Part shown: positions 45,341 to 57,450 of the stretch, in pieces
Position numbering within the stretch: the stretch's first letter is position 1
Layout of the letters: each line of letters opens with the position of its first letter
Source: Skeletonema tropicum
Lineage: Eukaryota; Bacillariophyta; Thalassiosirophyceae; Thalassiosirales; Thalassiosiraceae
Assembly: GCA_037178625.1 (NCBI GenBank)
Contig: CM074141.1
Coordinates: 620,001-684,000 of the forward strand
Direction of reading: 5' to 3'
DNA: 64,000 bases
The notes under the pieces: generated by a model
The model's input: the letters and a program-made list of their open reading frames with translations, nothing else
Told to the model about the DNA's origin: nothing
Databases searched by the model: none
Program-made: the position numbers and the translations under genes

Positions 45341-45618
45341 CGAAGACTTTTGCTACAAGCTATTATCGCTACTACATGACATTGTTTCTTGAAGTGATAA
45401 ATAGATGCTGCGAGGTCAATTATAGGAGTAGATATATTTTTCCTTTCAAACGACTCTAGAGTTTGTAAGAAGAAGAAGATTCATAGAAGAAAGAATGCTA
45501 TTGCTACATCACACTTTAACTTCATCTTTATCCATCACTATACAATCGTTACGGAGAAATCATTATATACTTGTTACGGAAATTCTCACTTGCTTGATCA
45601 CTTGTGTCAAATGTCGTA
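45341..45618. other. A1-B2 spacer
   Basis: Shares sequence with 59688-59961 (cattgacgaagacttttgc ...). No gene seen. Confidence 0.6.
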
Positions 45619-46241
45619 CATGCAAATAGCTCCTTGCTGCCCCCGTCCTTGCCTTCCGTAGACTTTGTTGGACACTCATGAGTACGAGGAGAAGAGTGAG
45701 CGAGGTCCAGCAGCGGATCGTTGAAAGTGAGTACTCCATTGGAGAGTGTCAGGAGAAAACGCTTGTACTTGAACCTGCACTTGTCGAGCAGAAGAAGCAG
45801 CCGATGAAAGCATGACTTCCACACGCACAGGCGCAGGCGCAGGCGCAGAAGAGTAATGGAGGGACTCTTGCCCCCACATAGGATGTTGTTCTTGGAGGGA
45901 GGAGAAATACCGGGCTTCAACTGTAAACGGTGGGCTTGTGTAGCAAATCCATCAGCCGATTGGCCGGACGACGTGTGGTAGAATTATTGAGGCTGTCTTG
46001 AAGCTGAAGCTGAAGGCTCGCCATATGTATAATGTAACGGAGGAGCTTGGTCATTTTGAATGAAGTTCACACTCTGTTGCTGTTGCCGTACGGACATCGC
46101 AGCTAATTCAAGCCTGGCTGCGAGCCAATCAAGATCGATAGTGACATAATGATCTTTGGCCCTGTGCTTCTGGCCCGCTCCTCCTGCTGTGCCGTCTTCG
46201 TATTGATATCGGTAATCCCAGGGTCTGATGTTCATTGTCAT
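45619..46241 (-). pseudogene. B2: decayed B-type gene lacking its RRM
   Basis: Starts at the ATG at 46241 (MTMNIRPWDYRYQYEDG). An extra TAA codon stops the frame at 45984-45986, where B4 reads on through QPQFYHTSS; the frame then reopens, shifts again, and homology ends right after KELFAC at about 45619. The whole RRM core and exon 2 are gone, replaced by A-type spacer. A protein of 85 residues could still be made but would not bind RNA through an RRM. Confidence 0.85.
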
Positions 46242-46634
46242 TGCACAGTGCCGAAAAATGTAGATTCAGATGTAGTAAAAATTTATCATGCGCATGCGCA
46301 TGGTGTACAAGATAATTGGCCGCGGAGAAGCCTAAGTCACTAATCTACGAGCTGTCAGTTGTCGCGTGTCATCATCGTCAGCCGCTGTCATACGAGCTGT
46401 CAGTTGTCTCGTGTCATTCATTGGTAGATTCATTGTATAGCATTAATCTACTCTAGAACGAAGTGGAGCCCATTGAAAAGTCCTCGAGCATGCCACGGGT
46501 ACTCAATGGATCATCCAGAAATGCCGGTATTTCTGACTCAAAAGCTAGTCTGAAGGAAAATGTTCTTATGTATGAGTCGTCATTATGGTACTTACAACGA
46601 ATTTGAATACATATCATCATGAATGACGATAATA

Positions 46635-46652
46635 CCCTAACCCTAACCCTAA
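46635..46652. repeat. Interstitial telomere-type repeat (CCCTAA x3)
   Basis: Three perfect CCCTAA units, preceded by aata and followed by gatacttactg. The same arrangement occurs at 60882-60899; the matching sites upstream of A1 and A3 have no such repeat. Confidence 0.85.
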
Positions 46653-46980
46653 GATACTTACTGATTCCTATCTTGAATACTTACATCAGAGTAAGTTTGG
46701 TTTCTAATCGGGTAACCCCTTAATTTTTACGAGAACATGTCAATAAGTATTCTCCGGAGGAAAGTTGAGATACGTGGGCATTCAAGTTCTCGAGATGGGG
46801 TACTGACCTTCTGCCACGTCATCGAGCTAGCATGAAGCACGCTAGCACTTCGCCGTGACAAGCAATGTCGCATTGTCACGCTGATTGAGAAGTTGGAGAA
46901 TCAGAATCGAGAACGTTTGAGTTTGAACGAAGCAGAGCCACAAATAATTAAGTGGCAGGTCGCCAAGTAATGGATATGTC

Positions 46981-46988
46981 TATAAAAT
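46981..46988 (+). promoter_or_regulatory. TATA-like box of A2
   Basis: tataaaat lies 61-68 bases before the A2 ATG and is followed by the conserved leader cctgtgcaccttcacatcac. The same box precedes A4 (55372), A5 (58781) and A6 (61290). Confidence 0.5.
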
Positions 46989-47048
46989 CCTGTGCACCTT
47001 CACATCACCAAAATTAGACAAGGCATACAACAACGACAACGCTGCGAA

Positions 47049-47628
47049 ATGAATGATACTTCATCCAACCATTACCAAGCCACTGAGGGTGACTTGGATC
47101 CTACCCTCTTGGATCCTAACTGTCCTTTCCACGATTATTCTGTCAAGTCACTTCTGGGAAAGGAGTTATTCATCGCTCATGTACCTGTTGACATGAGTGA
47201 AGAGGAGCTCAAACAGTTGTGCTCGCGTTTCGGAGACGTCATCAGCGCGACAATCATGTATCATGACACGGGTGTGTCACGATGCTATGCTTATGCTTAT
47301 GTGAAGTTTGAGCAGCAAAGTGCCGCCGACGATGCTCTCTTGCGCCTCAATCATCATGAGGTGAGTACCATATCATCATTTGATCCGCACATAAGAAATG
47401 GATTGATGTTTTCTCCAAGCTGCTTGTACTAACTAACTGTGTATCTGCATTTGACAGGTTAGAGGAAAACTTCTGTTTGTCGACTACCTTGCCATGAAGA
47501 TGAGGCAGTCACGAGCACGAGGAAGGCCTCTCAGCCTCAGTGTCAGTGATGGTGAAGGTGAAGACGATCGAGCTCAAGCCAATGGCCAGGTGCGGGCGTC
47601 CCACATAGCTGCATCTGCGCCTTTCTAG
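47049..47628 (+). CDS. A2: short A-type RRM protein (160 aa)
   Basis: Exon 1 is 47049-47360 (104 codons) and exon 2 is 47458-47628 (56 codons plus TAG), with a 97-bp phase-0 intron. Compared with A1 it lacks about 170 residues of the low-complexity region: the start MNDTSSNHY joins directly to a DPTLLDPNCPFHDYS segment and the RRM. RNP1 reads CYAYAYVKF because six bases are duplicated near 47290, adding Ala-Tyr inside the third strand; this may disturb the fold. Exon 2 also has a small Ser-Val insertion. Confidence 0.8.
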
Positions 47629-48568
47629 TCAATAGAGAGCACTGACAAAGTCTTTTTCTGCGATACATTATTTCTTGAAGTGATAAACTTAAATGATACG
47701 ACATCAATTGTAGATCCATTCATCAATGAAGCGACTAATGTGTGTGAAAAGATTCATAGAAGAAAGAATAACTATAACTATATCACGCATTACTTCATAT
47801 ATCCATCACTATACACTTGTTACTGAGAAATCATTATATACTTGTTACGGAAATTCTCACTTGCTTGATCACTTGTGTCAAATGTCATGTATGATGAGGG
47901 TCCACAATCAGCCGTGACACTTATGTATTCGCTTTCGAAGAGACTCTTTTAGCCAATATTTCTTCTGACTTTCTATTTCTATGGAGGTAGGTGGAGCATG
48001 CATACTCGACCGCCTGCTCGAGAAAACGCTACTGGAAAACACATAAGCAGATGCAACTTGTACAAGGAATGATCACAGTCCAACTAAGAGTACTTCAGCA
48101 CTGAGTCAAGAAAATACAAGCACTTCTTCAGCAGTCAGCAGTCAGCAGGCACATTTGGAACAAGCTACGTTTCATTACTGATTGTTAAACTGGCAACAGC
48201 AGCAAGAAGAAATGGTACACCGGGGGATGAATATAATGTAGATTCATTAGCATTAAACTACTAGAACGACAGCGGAGCCCATTGAAAGAGTCAACTTTGC
48301 TCGAGCATGCCACAAGTCCTCTATGAGATAACGTAGTTGATCTACGTGTGTTCTATATGTAATATGAAAGCGGAAGTGATTCTCAGCTGAAAATGACACT
48401 TCTAACTAATTGCAGGCGTGAAAGTGAAAAGGTTGAATGATCTGGTTGATGTCTCATCATAACGATGATTGTTCAGGTTCAGGAAGTAATGTATCATAGC
48501 CAAAGTAACACTCTAGTAGTACCTAGCAATAGCATAGATGCAAATACGAATACGAGGACCACCTAGAC
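47629..48568. other. A-B convergent spacer, copy 2
   Basis: Close copy of 39993-40940 with small indels. No gene supported. Confidence 0.65.
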
Positions 48569-49385
48569 CTAGCGATGACTCTGGGTTTTGGATTGCTTTG
48601 CGTCGGAGTAATCCAAGTGAAGCGTCTTGCCACGAATCTGAAAAAATTGAATGAATGGATGCATGGCAAGATTAGCACAATTTTCCTTTGAATATCTACA
48701 GATGCCAATCACATGATAATGATACATACATACTTACTTCGAATGAATTGAGGTGAGCGATGGCATTATCAGCAGAGCTTTGAAGCTTAAACTTGACAAA
48801 TGCGTATCCTTTTGACTTTCCTTTCTCACAACGAGCAATTGAGGCTCTGGTTACAATACCATATGTAGAGAACATGGCTCGCAGTTCCTCTTCAGTAAAA
48901 CTGCAAGGAAGATTACAGACAAATAGCTCCTTGCCCCTGCCCTTGCCCTTGCCTTGCGGAGACTTTGTTGGACACTCATGGGTATGATGAGAAGAGTGAG
49001 GTCCAGCTCCAGCAGCGGATCGTTGGAAGTGAGTACTCCTTTCGAGAGTGTCACGAGAAAACGCTTGTACTTGCACCTGCACTTGTCGAGCAGAAGAAGC
49101 AGCCGATGGCGATGGACGCATAGATTCCACACGCACACGCACATGTACAGGCACAGAGGAGTAATGTTGCTGTTGCATGTAGGGATAATGTAACGGAGGA
49201 GCTTGATCATGTTGAATGGAGATCATAAGCTCTTGCTGTTGCCGTAGGCGTAGGGACATCTCAGTGAATTCAAGCCTGGCTGCGAGCCAATCAGGATTGA
49301 CAAACACATAATGGTCTTCGTCTCCTCCTGCTGTGCCGTCGGTGTATTGATATCGGTAATTCCAGGGTCTGATGTTCATTGCCAT
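48569..49385 (-). CDS. B3: single-RRM protein (238 aa, two exons)
   Basis: Exon 1 is 49385-48738 and exon 2 is 48637-48569; structure, intron phase and RRM are as in B1. Differences include MISIQ for MITIQ, RDTLER for RDNLER, CEKGK for CETGK and LNSFE for LNLFE. All are conservative and the RNP motifs are intact, so it should be as functional as B1. Confidence 0.88.
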
Positions 49386-49526
49386 TGCACAGGTCGAATC
49401 AAGTAGTCTACATTAATTATATTGATTGGTGGCGAAGAAGCCTGAGTTACTAATCATACGAGTTGTCAGTTTTTGCATGTCATCGTCAGCCGCTGTCATC
49501 GATGTTGTCTTGTGGAGTGTGGAGTA

Positions 49527-49719
49527 CTACAATTTCGAGATCATTTGATTTTTACCCCCCCAACTGTAAAATCTTCCTATTGAATTCCTACGTGAAAATT
49601 CTACAGAAAATAATTTATTTCAATCCCGATTATTTTTTCTACGTGTCTTAACGAAGGAATTCAATAGGAAGACTTTATAGTTGTAGGGGGGTAAAAATCA
49701 AATGATCTCGAAATTGTAG
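49527..49719. mobile_element. Second copy of the 193-bp MITE
   Basis: Same position relative to B3 as 41899-42091 has to B1; copied with the segmental duplication rather than by a new insertion. Confidence 0.88.
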
Positions 49720-49729
49720 TATCATTTTT

Positions 49730-51181
49730 CACCATGTTACGCTACTTACTCTCGACTAAATTAGAAAAATATTGAGACACCACCTGACTTCGAAAAGTTC
49801 CGTCACCCCACGCAAAAATCACACGCAATGGCACAAACTTCAAAAAAATCCTCAACCATAGACACTATACAGCGGAGAACATCTCCTACCATTACACCAG
49901 TACACGGCAAACCCTCCGCGTTTTTTTACAGTAGCTTCATCATATACCACCCGACCCCTGCGCAGAAAACGCGGAGCATTGGCGACGATGCATTCCTCCA
50001 ATAAAAAGTTTCGTGCGCGAAGTTTCCTAATGAAACATTGCCGTTCATGTCGGAGGGAGAGTCATGCCGGTGCATAACCCATGGAGACATAAAGCATGAG
50101 CCTTACAGCCCACCAATCGAGTGTATATATCCATAGGGAGGCGTGGGTGTCTTGGTGTACCGATGTTCGGCCGGTAATGACATCCTCAACGTCGTAACTC
50201 GGTGTCCATCAATGGTTCATTTTTATCTTTGAACCTACTGCAATAAGGAGTGACAAAAACACCAATGAAGGCAATAAACACTCTCCACCGACTCTAATAT
50301 GGTGATAGACAGCTAATTGACTCTTGGAGTGGAATGGAAGCTCATATGACATCACTTTGATGATACAAAAATGTACATGTTTTTCGTCTCTGTCAAACAC
50401 AACATTTAACCGAAAGTTCATGGAGACGGGAGGCATATCGATCAAACAAACAACAGCTTATAATTATTATGATAGTATACATCCTTGGGAGCGATAATAA
50501 CAATGAGTTCTGAGGAAATGCTTGTTTGTTCAGTAAAACTCATTGCATATTTAGCCTACATCAAAACCAACATACATAACACTGTCTCCCATGTGTTGTA
50601 ATCACTATAAAGCATCATCCACTTGTCGAAGTATTCGAATATACGCATACGATCAATTGGTATATAAATTACCACTCATTTGATGTTATCGGTCCTTCAC
50701 GATGTTGATTTCAGCATTGCGTTTAAGGAGCAAATAATAGATTCTGTCTAACTTTTGAAATGTGGTTGATTATCGATTAGATAATGGGTTTGGACTACCC
50801 AAGGATAAATAGACGCCCAATGTATATATAACATCGATGTGGTGAAAGGATATACTCTCTTTTGTAACATATCATTGCCGAAACGTCCATAGGAGGGGTG
50901 AATGGAGGTGAAAGTGGTAAATTTTATGCCGTCGATGGCGACGTTATTTTATTCATTTACGGTGGATCGACTGAGTTTTCCTGGCTTATGGGCGCGTATA
51001 AGATGATTTATGAGACTGATCAAGCCGAGTATTCTAGGCGTATTCAATATGCACGCTTAACTGTGGCCACAGGAGTGGAGGACATCATGGTCACGGTGTA
51101 AAAGGTGGTGGTGGATGATGGATTTTTTGCGTTTCTCGTTCCATCTCAAAATTACGCGGGAAGGCCAAACATAACATGGTG
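49730..51181. mobile_element. Second copy of the 1452-bp inverted-repeat element
   Basis: Begins caccatgtta and ends taacatggtg, as at 42102-43553. Carried by the segmental duplication. Confidence 0.72.
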
Positions 51182-51866
51182 TTTAGTCGCTTCAGACTTC
51201 CATGACTACGCTGGTTGTGCGTAGTGCTCAGTCCAGAAATGCCGGCATTTCTGACTCAAGAGCGCCGCCTGAATGAAGGAAGAAGCTCTTATGTATCTCG
51301 TCATCACAACCGAATTTTACCCTGCATATGTGAATGAGGAGAAAGATGCCTAGAATTAGGAGAAAGATCCTAGGAGAAAGATACTTACTGATTCCTACCT
51401 TCAATACTTACATCAGTTAGGTAATTGGTTTTCTAATCTGGTTAACCCCTTACTTTTGCACGAGAACATGTCAATCGTGCCTCGTCTGTCGCTCTTTCCG
51501 TCCAAAATTCTGAAAATGCGCCCCGCCCTTTGGCTAGGCAATGTCGCATTGTCTTCTCCCTCTCACTCCCTCCCTCTCTCTCTCTCTAGAGAGAGAGAGA
51601 GACATGTCATCGAGCTACTATAGCAATTATTGGTACTTCGCCGTGACAGGCAATGCCGCATTGTCACGCTGGTGGAGAAGTTGAAGAATGTGTGAACGAA
51701 CCACAGCCACACAGATATTTGTACCCAGTGCCAGGTCGCAAACTTGTGAGCACGTATCGGAACTCGTAACTCGTAATTCAAATCGTAAATCCTGTGCACC
51801 TTCACAACCTTCCATCACCAAAATTAGCAGTCAAGCACAACGATACTTATACAATAACGCTGCGAA

Positions 51867-52950
51867 ATGAATGATTCTACAGTCAATCATTGCGATGACC
51901 AAGCCGCAGAGGCAGAGGGTGTGAGTGGGGGTGTGGGGGAGAACGTCTCCACTACCCCTCACGACACTCCTCGAACCACCATCATTGGCTGGTCTTCTCA
52001 AGCTGTCCTCATTCCAGTCGAACATCCGCATCAAGGCCGCGCTCCAAGCCCAATATGTGTGGCGTCCACATTCATAGACACGATGAATCAGCAGCCGGTG
52101 GCGTTTGCAAGGTTCTCGGAGGATCACCCTAGAAATCCTTATCCATCTCACAATGAAGAAGCTCCTTCGGCTTCGGTTATAGATCAACGCTCCATCACGC
52201 CGGAAGCGTTTCAGCCGCCCTCTTCTCCTTACATGACATCCGGATACGGACAGTCCTGGGGCGGTAATTACCCATCTGACTATGTCTATGCAAATGACTA
52301 TGAGTATTCTGAGGGCATCTTGCGTAGAACAACTCCCTTTCCAGCACAAGCACAAGCACAAGTGCAAGTCTTTTCTCATGATTATGAGAATGACTCTTGC
52401 CGCGAGGATATTCATCATCATCATCAGAAGAATGATTCCGACTTGGATGTTGATCTTGACTGTCCTTTCCACGATTATTCTGTCAAGTCACTTCGGGGTA
52501 AGGAGTTGTTCATCGCTCATGTACCTGTTGACATGAGTGAAGAGGAGCTCAAACAGTTGTGTTCCCAGTATGGAGACGTCATCAGCGCGTCAATAATGTA
52601 CCATGACATGGGAGTGTCACGATGTTATGCCTATGTGAAGTTTGAGCAGCAAAGTGCCGCCGACGATGCTCTCTTGCGCCTCAATCATCATGAGGTGAGT
52701 ATACCATCATCATCTTAATTCGATGTAGCAGCATTTGACGATGACCGATGACTGACACGCTTCTTCTACTCACTATGTAACTGTATTTCAGGTTAGAGGA
52801 AAACTTCTCTTTGTCGACTACCTTGCCATGAAGATGAGGCAGTCACTAGCACGAGGAAGGCCTCTCAGCCTCGGTGATGGTGAAGACGATCGAGCTCAAG
52901 CCAATGGCCAGGTGCGGGCGTCCCACATAGCTGCATCTGCGTCTTTCTAG
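51867..52950 (+). CDS. A3: single-RRM protein, long form (328 aa)
   Basis: Exon 1 is 51867-52694 (276 codons), exon 2 is 52792-52950 (52 codons plus TAG), with a 97-bp phase-0 intron. Exon 1 is almost identical to A1. Exon 2 encodes VRGKLLFVDYLAMKMRQSLARGRPLSLGD and ends QVRASHIAASASF, like A4. As in A1, the TATA-like box of the other A genes is altered (cgtaaatcc) and the divergent promoter is interrupted by two transposable elements, so expression may differ. Confidence 0.87.
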
Positions 52951-53900
52951 TCAATAGAGACCACTGACGAAGTCTTTTTCTGCGATACATTATTTCTTGA
53001 AGTGATAAACTTAAATGCTACGACATCAATTGTAGATCCATTCATCAATGAAGCGACTAATGTGTGTGAAAAGATTCATAGAAGAAAGAATAACTATAAC
53101 TATATCACGCATTACTTCATATATCCATCACTATACACTTGTTACGGAGAAATCATTATATACTTGTTACGGAAATTCTCACTTGCTTGATCACTTGTGT
53201 CAAATGTCGTGTATGATGAGGGTCCACAATCAGCCGTGACACTTATGTATTTGCTTTCGAAGAGACTCTTTTAGCCAATATTTCTTCTGACTTTCTATAG
53301 AGGTGGACCAGGCATACTCGGCCGCCTGCTCGAGAAAACGCTACTGGAAAACACATAAGCAGATGCAACTTGTACAAGGAATGATCACAGTCCAACCAAG
53401 AGTTCTTCAGCACTGAGTCAAGAAAATACAAGCACTTCTTCAGCAGTCAGCAGTCAGCAGGCACATTTGGAACAAGCTACGTTTCATTACTGATTGTTAA
53501 ACTGGCAACAGCAGCAAGAAGAAATGGTACACCTGGGGATGAATATAATGTAGATTCATTAGCATTAAACTACTAGAACGACAGCGGAGCCCATTGAAAA
53601 AGTCAACTTTGCTCGAGCATGCCACAAGTCCTCTACTTATAGATAACGTAGTTGATCTACGTGTGTTCTATATGTAATAAGAAAGTGGAAGTGATTCTCA
53701 GCTGAAAATGACACTTCTAACTAATTGCAGGCGTGAAAGTGAAAAGGTTGAATGATCTGGTTGATCTCTCATCATAACGATGATCGTTCAGGAAGTAATG
53801 TATCATAGCCAAAGTAACATAGATTGATAGAAAGATTAAGTACAATAGCAATATATAGCATAGATGCAAATACGAATACGAGGACCACCTAGACCTAGAC
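52951..53900. other. A-B convergent spacer, copy 3
   Basis: Near-identical to 39993-40940. No gene supported. Confidence 0.65.
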
Positions 53901-54864
53901 CTAGCGATGACTCTGGGTTTTGGATTGCTTTGCGTCGGAGTAATCCAAGTGAAGCGTCTTGCCACGAATCTGAAAAAATTGAATGAATGGATGCATGGCA
54001 AGATTAGCACAATTTTCCTTTGAATATCTACAGATGCCAATCACATGATAATGATACATACATACTTACTTCGAATAAATTGAGGTGAGCGATGGCATTA
54101 TCAGCAGAGCTTTGAAGCTTAAACTTGACAAATGCGTATCCTTTTGACTTTCCTTTCTCACAACGAGCAATTGAGGCTCTGGTTACAATACCATATGTAG
54201 AGAACATGGCTCGCACTTCCTCTTCAGTAAAACTGCAAGGAAGATTACAGACAAATAGCTCCTTGCCCCTCCCCTTGCCTTGCGGAGACTTTGTTGGACA
54301 CTCATGGGTATGGTGAGAAGAGTGAGGTCCAGCTCCAGCAGCGGATCGTTGGAAGTGAGTACTCCTTTCGAGAGTGTCACGAGAAAACGCTTGTACTTGC
54401 ACCTGCACATGTCGAGCAAAAGAAGCAGCCGATGGCGATGGACGCATGGATTTCACATGTACAGGAACAGGCACAGAGGAGTAATGTTCCTGTTGCATGT
54501 AGGGATAGGGATGAATAGCGGGCTGCAACTGCAAACAGTGGGTTTGTGTAGCAAATCCATCAGCCGTTTGGCCGGACGACGTGTGGTAGAATTGAGGCTG
54601 TCCTGAAGCTGAAGCTAAAGGCTCGCTATGTGTATATTGAAACAGAGGAGCTTGATCATGTTGAATGGAGATCATAAGCTCTTGCTGTTGCCGTAGGCGT
54701 AGGGGCATAGCAACTAATTTAAGCCTGGCTGCGACCCAACTGCGATTGACATACACATAATGGTCTTCGTCCCCGTGCTGCTTCTGGCCCGCTCCTCCTG
54801 CTGTGCCGTCTGCGTATTGATATCGGTGATAGGGTGTAGTATTCATTGCACAGTATCGAAGCAT
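53901..54864 (-). CDS. B4: single-RRM protein, longer form (about 287 aa)
   Basis: Exon 1 is 54864-54070 (265 codons) and exon 2 is 53969-53901 (22 codons plus TAG). A second possible start (54846, MNTTPYHRYQY) matches the start of B1 better. Relative to B1 it has about 50 extra residues (SEPLASASGQPQFYHTSS ... LQLQPAIHPY) in the N-terminal region, also present in B2, so B1 and B3 carry a deletion. The RRM is canonical (LFVCNL, KGYAFVKF). Confidence 0.87.
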
Positions 54865-55072
54865 GTTGTAGTCTTCATTAAATGATAATGATTGGTGAGG
54901 AGAAGCCTAAGTTTGTTAATCCTTGTCAGTGCTCGTCAGCTGTCATCGATGTTGTCTGTGTGGTGTATCATTTCTGTCGCTTCAGACCTTCCATTGTGAC
55001 TGCGCTGGTTTGTGCCATTCATACATCTGACGAGCGCCGGCCTATTTAATACCGAAGTAGGGAGATGCTCTA

Positions 55073-55137
55073 ATGTATCTCGTCATTACAACCGAACTTT
55101 ACAAGTATGTCAGTTCGGTTGTGATGACGAGATACAT
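55073..55137. repeat. 26-bp stem hairpin upstream of A4
   Basis: Arms 55073-55098 and 55112-55137 are inverted with one mismatch around a 13-base loop. In the A5 promoter the left arm is intact but the right arm is cut short by a deletion. Confidence 0.88.
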
Positions 55138-55371
55138 CAGAACTTCCTAGAGTGATCCACATATTCTCGAACTTGGAGACAGTCAAGATACGATGTGAAT
55201 CACGAATCACGAAGAGAAAGATCCTACTAATGTACTTACTTGTGCAATGTCAGAATCGAAAGAGACATTGTCACGCTGGTGGAGAAGTTGAAGAATCAGA
55301 TTCGAAAACGTTTGAACGAAGCAGAGCCACAAATACAGTGGCAGGTCGCCAATCGCCAAGTAATGGATATG

Positions 55372-55379
55372 TATAAAAT
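55372..55379 (+). promoter_or_regulatory. TATA-like box of A4
   Basis: tataaaat, 62-69 bases before the ATG at 55441, in the same context as in A2. Confidence 0.5.
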
Positions 55380-55440
55380 CCTTTGCACCTTCACATCACC
55401 AAAAATAGACAGCCAAGGCATACAACGACAACGCTGCGAA

Positions 55441-56500
55441 ATGAATGATACTTCAGCAAACCATTACCAAGTCACAGAGGGTGCGGGGGAGAACGTCTCC
55501 ACTACCCCTCACGACACTCCTCGAACCACCATCATTGGCTGGTCTTCCCGAGCTGCCCTCATTCCAGTCGAACATCCGCATCAAGGCCGCGCTCCAAGCC
55601 CAATATGTGTGGCGTCCACATTCATGGACACGATGAATCAGCAGCCGGTGGCGTTTGCAAGGTTCTCAGAGGATCACCCTAGAAATCCTTATCCATCTCA
55701 CAATGAAGAAGCTCCTTCGGCTTCGGTTATAGATCAACGCTCCATCACGCCGGAAGCGTTTCAGCAGCCCTCTCCTCCTTACATGACATCCGGATACGGA
55801 CGGTCCTGGGGCGGTAATTACCCATCTGACTATGTCTATGCAAATGACTATGAGTATTCTGAGGGCATCTTGCGTAGAACAACTCCCTTTCCAGCACAAG
55901 CACAAGCACAAGTGCAAGTCTTTTCTCATGATTTTGAGTGTGACTCTTGCCGCGAGGATATTCATCATCATCATCAGAAGAATGATTCCGACTTGGATGT
56001 TGATCTTGACTGTCCTTTCCACGATTATTCTGTCAAGTCACTTCGGGGTAAGGAGTTGTTCATCGCTCATGTACCTGTTGACATGAGTGAAGAGGAGCTC
56101 AAACAGTTGTGTTCCCAGTATGGAGACGTCATCAGCGCGTCAATAATGTACCATGACATGGGAGTGTCACGATGTTATGCCTATGTGAAGTTTGAGCAGC
56201 AAAGTGCCGCCGACGATGCTCTCTTGCGCCTCAATCATCATGAGGTGAGTATACCATCATCATCTTAATTCGATGTAGCAGCATTTGACGATGACCGATG
56301 ACTGACACGCTTCTTCTACTCACTATGTAACTGTATTTCAGGTTAGAGGAAAACTTCTCTTTGTCGACTACCTTGCCATGAAGATGAGGCAGTCACTAGC
56401 ACGAGGAAGGCCTCTCAGCCTCGGTGATGGTGAAGACGATCGAGCTCAAGCCAATGGCCAGGTGCGGGCGTCCCACATAGCTGCATCTGCGTCTTTCTAG
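55441..56500 (+). CDS. A4: single-RRM protein, long form (320 aa)
   Basis: Exon 1 is 55441-56244 (268 codons) and exon 2 is 56342-56500 (52 codons plus TAG), with a 97-bp phase-0 intron. The frame is open 67 codons further upstream, but the ATG at 55441 (MNDTSANHY) matches the other A genes and follows the TATA-like box at the right distance. The RRM is the same as in A1 apart from upstream changes (FECDSC for YENDSC). Confidence 0.87.
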
Positions 56501-57450
56501 TCAATAGAGACCACTGACGAAGTCTTTTTCTGCGATACATTATTTCTTGAAGTGATAAACTTAAATGCTACGACATCAATTGTAGATCCATTCATCAATG
56601 AAGCGACTAATGTGTGTGAAAAGATTCATAGAAGAAAGAATAACTATAACTATATCACGCATTACTTCATATATCCATCACTATACACTTGTTACGGAGA
56701 AATCATTATATACTTGTTACGGAAATTCTCACTTGCTTGATCACTTGTGTCAAATGTCGTGTATGATGAGGGTCCACAATCAGCCGTGACACTTATGTAT
56801 TTGCTTTCGAAGAGACTCTTTTAGCCAATATTTCTTCTGACTTTCTATAGAGGTGGACCAGGCATACTCGGCCGCCTGCTCGAGAAAACGCTACTGGAAA
56901 ACACATAAGCAGATGCAACTTGTACAAGGAATGATCACAGTCCAACCAAGAGTTCTTCAGCACTGAGTCAAGAAAATACAAGCACTTCTTCAGCAGTCAG
57001 CAGTCAGCAGGCACATTTGGAACAAGCTACGTTTCATTACTGATTGTTAAACTGGCAACAGCAGCAAGAAGAAATGGTACACCTGGGGATGAATATAATG
57101 TAGATTCATTAGCATTAAACTACTAGAACGACAGCGGAGCCCATTGAAAAAGTCAACTTTGCTCGAGCATGCCACAAGTCCTCTACTTATAGATAACGTA
57201 GTTGATCTACGTGTGTTCTATATGTAATAAGAAAGTGGAAGTGATTCTCAGCTGAAAATGACACTTCTAACTAATTGCAGGCGTGAAAGTGAAAAGGTTG
57301 AATGATCTGGTTGATCTCTCATCATAACGATGATCGTTCAGGAAGTAATGTATCATAGCCAAAGTAACATAGATTGATAGAAAGATTAAGTACAATAGCA
57401 ATATATAGCATAGATGCAAATACGAATACGAGGACCACCTAGACCTAGAC
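56501..57450. other. A-B convergent spacer, copy 4
   Basis: Near-identical to 52951-53900; part of a 3550-bp tandem duplication. No gene supported. Confidence 0.65.

Larger units (their letters stand above)
46242..47048. promoter_or_regulatory. B2-A2 divergent interval
   Basis: About 800 bases between divergent starts. It holds three telomere-type CCCTAA repeats (46635-46652), a TATA-like box (46981-46988) and the shared A-gene leader (gtgcaccttcacatcacc). Confidence 0.6.
47636..52790. repeat. Segmental duplication of about 40000-45160
   Basis: The segment repeats B1, the MITE, the 1452-bp element and A1 exon 1 in the same order at an offset of 7628-7636 bases, with only scattered differences. 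Identity ends in the A intron: exon 2 of A1 and A3 differ. Confidence 0.92.
54865..55440. promoter_or_regulatory. B4-A4 divergent promoter, compact form
   Basis: 576 bases without transposable elements, close to the ancestral form of the B/A promoter. It holds a hairpin (55073-55137) and a TATA-like box (55372-55379). Confidence 0.55.
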
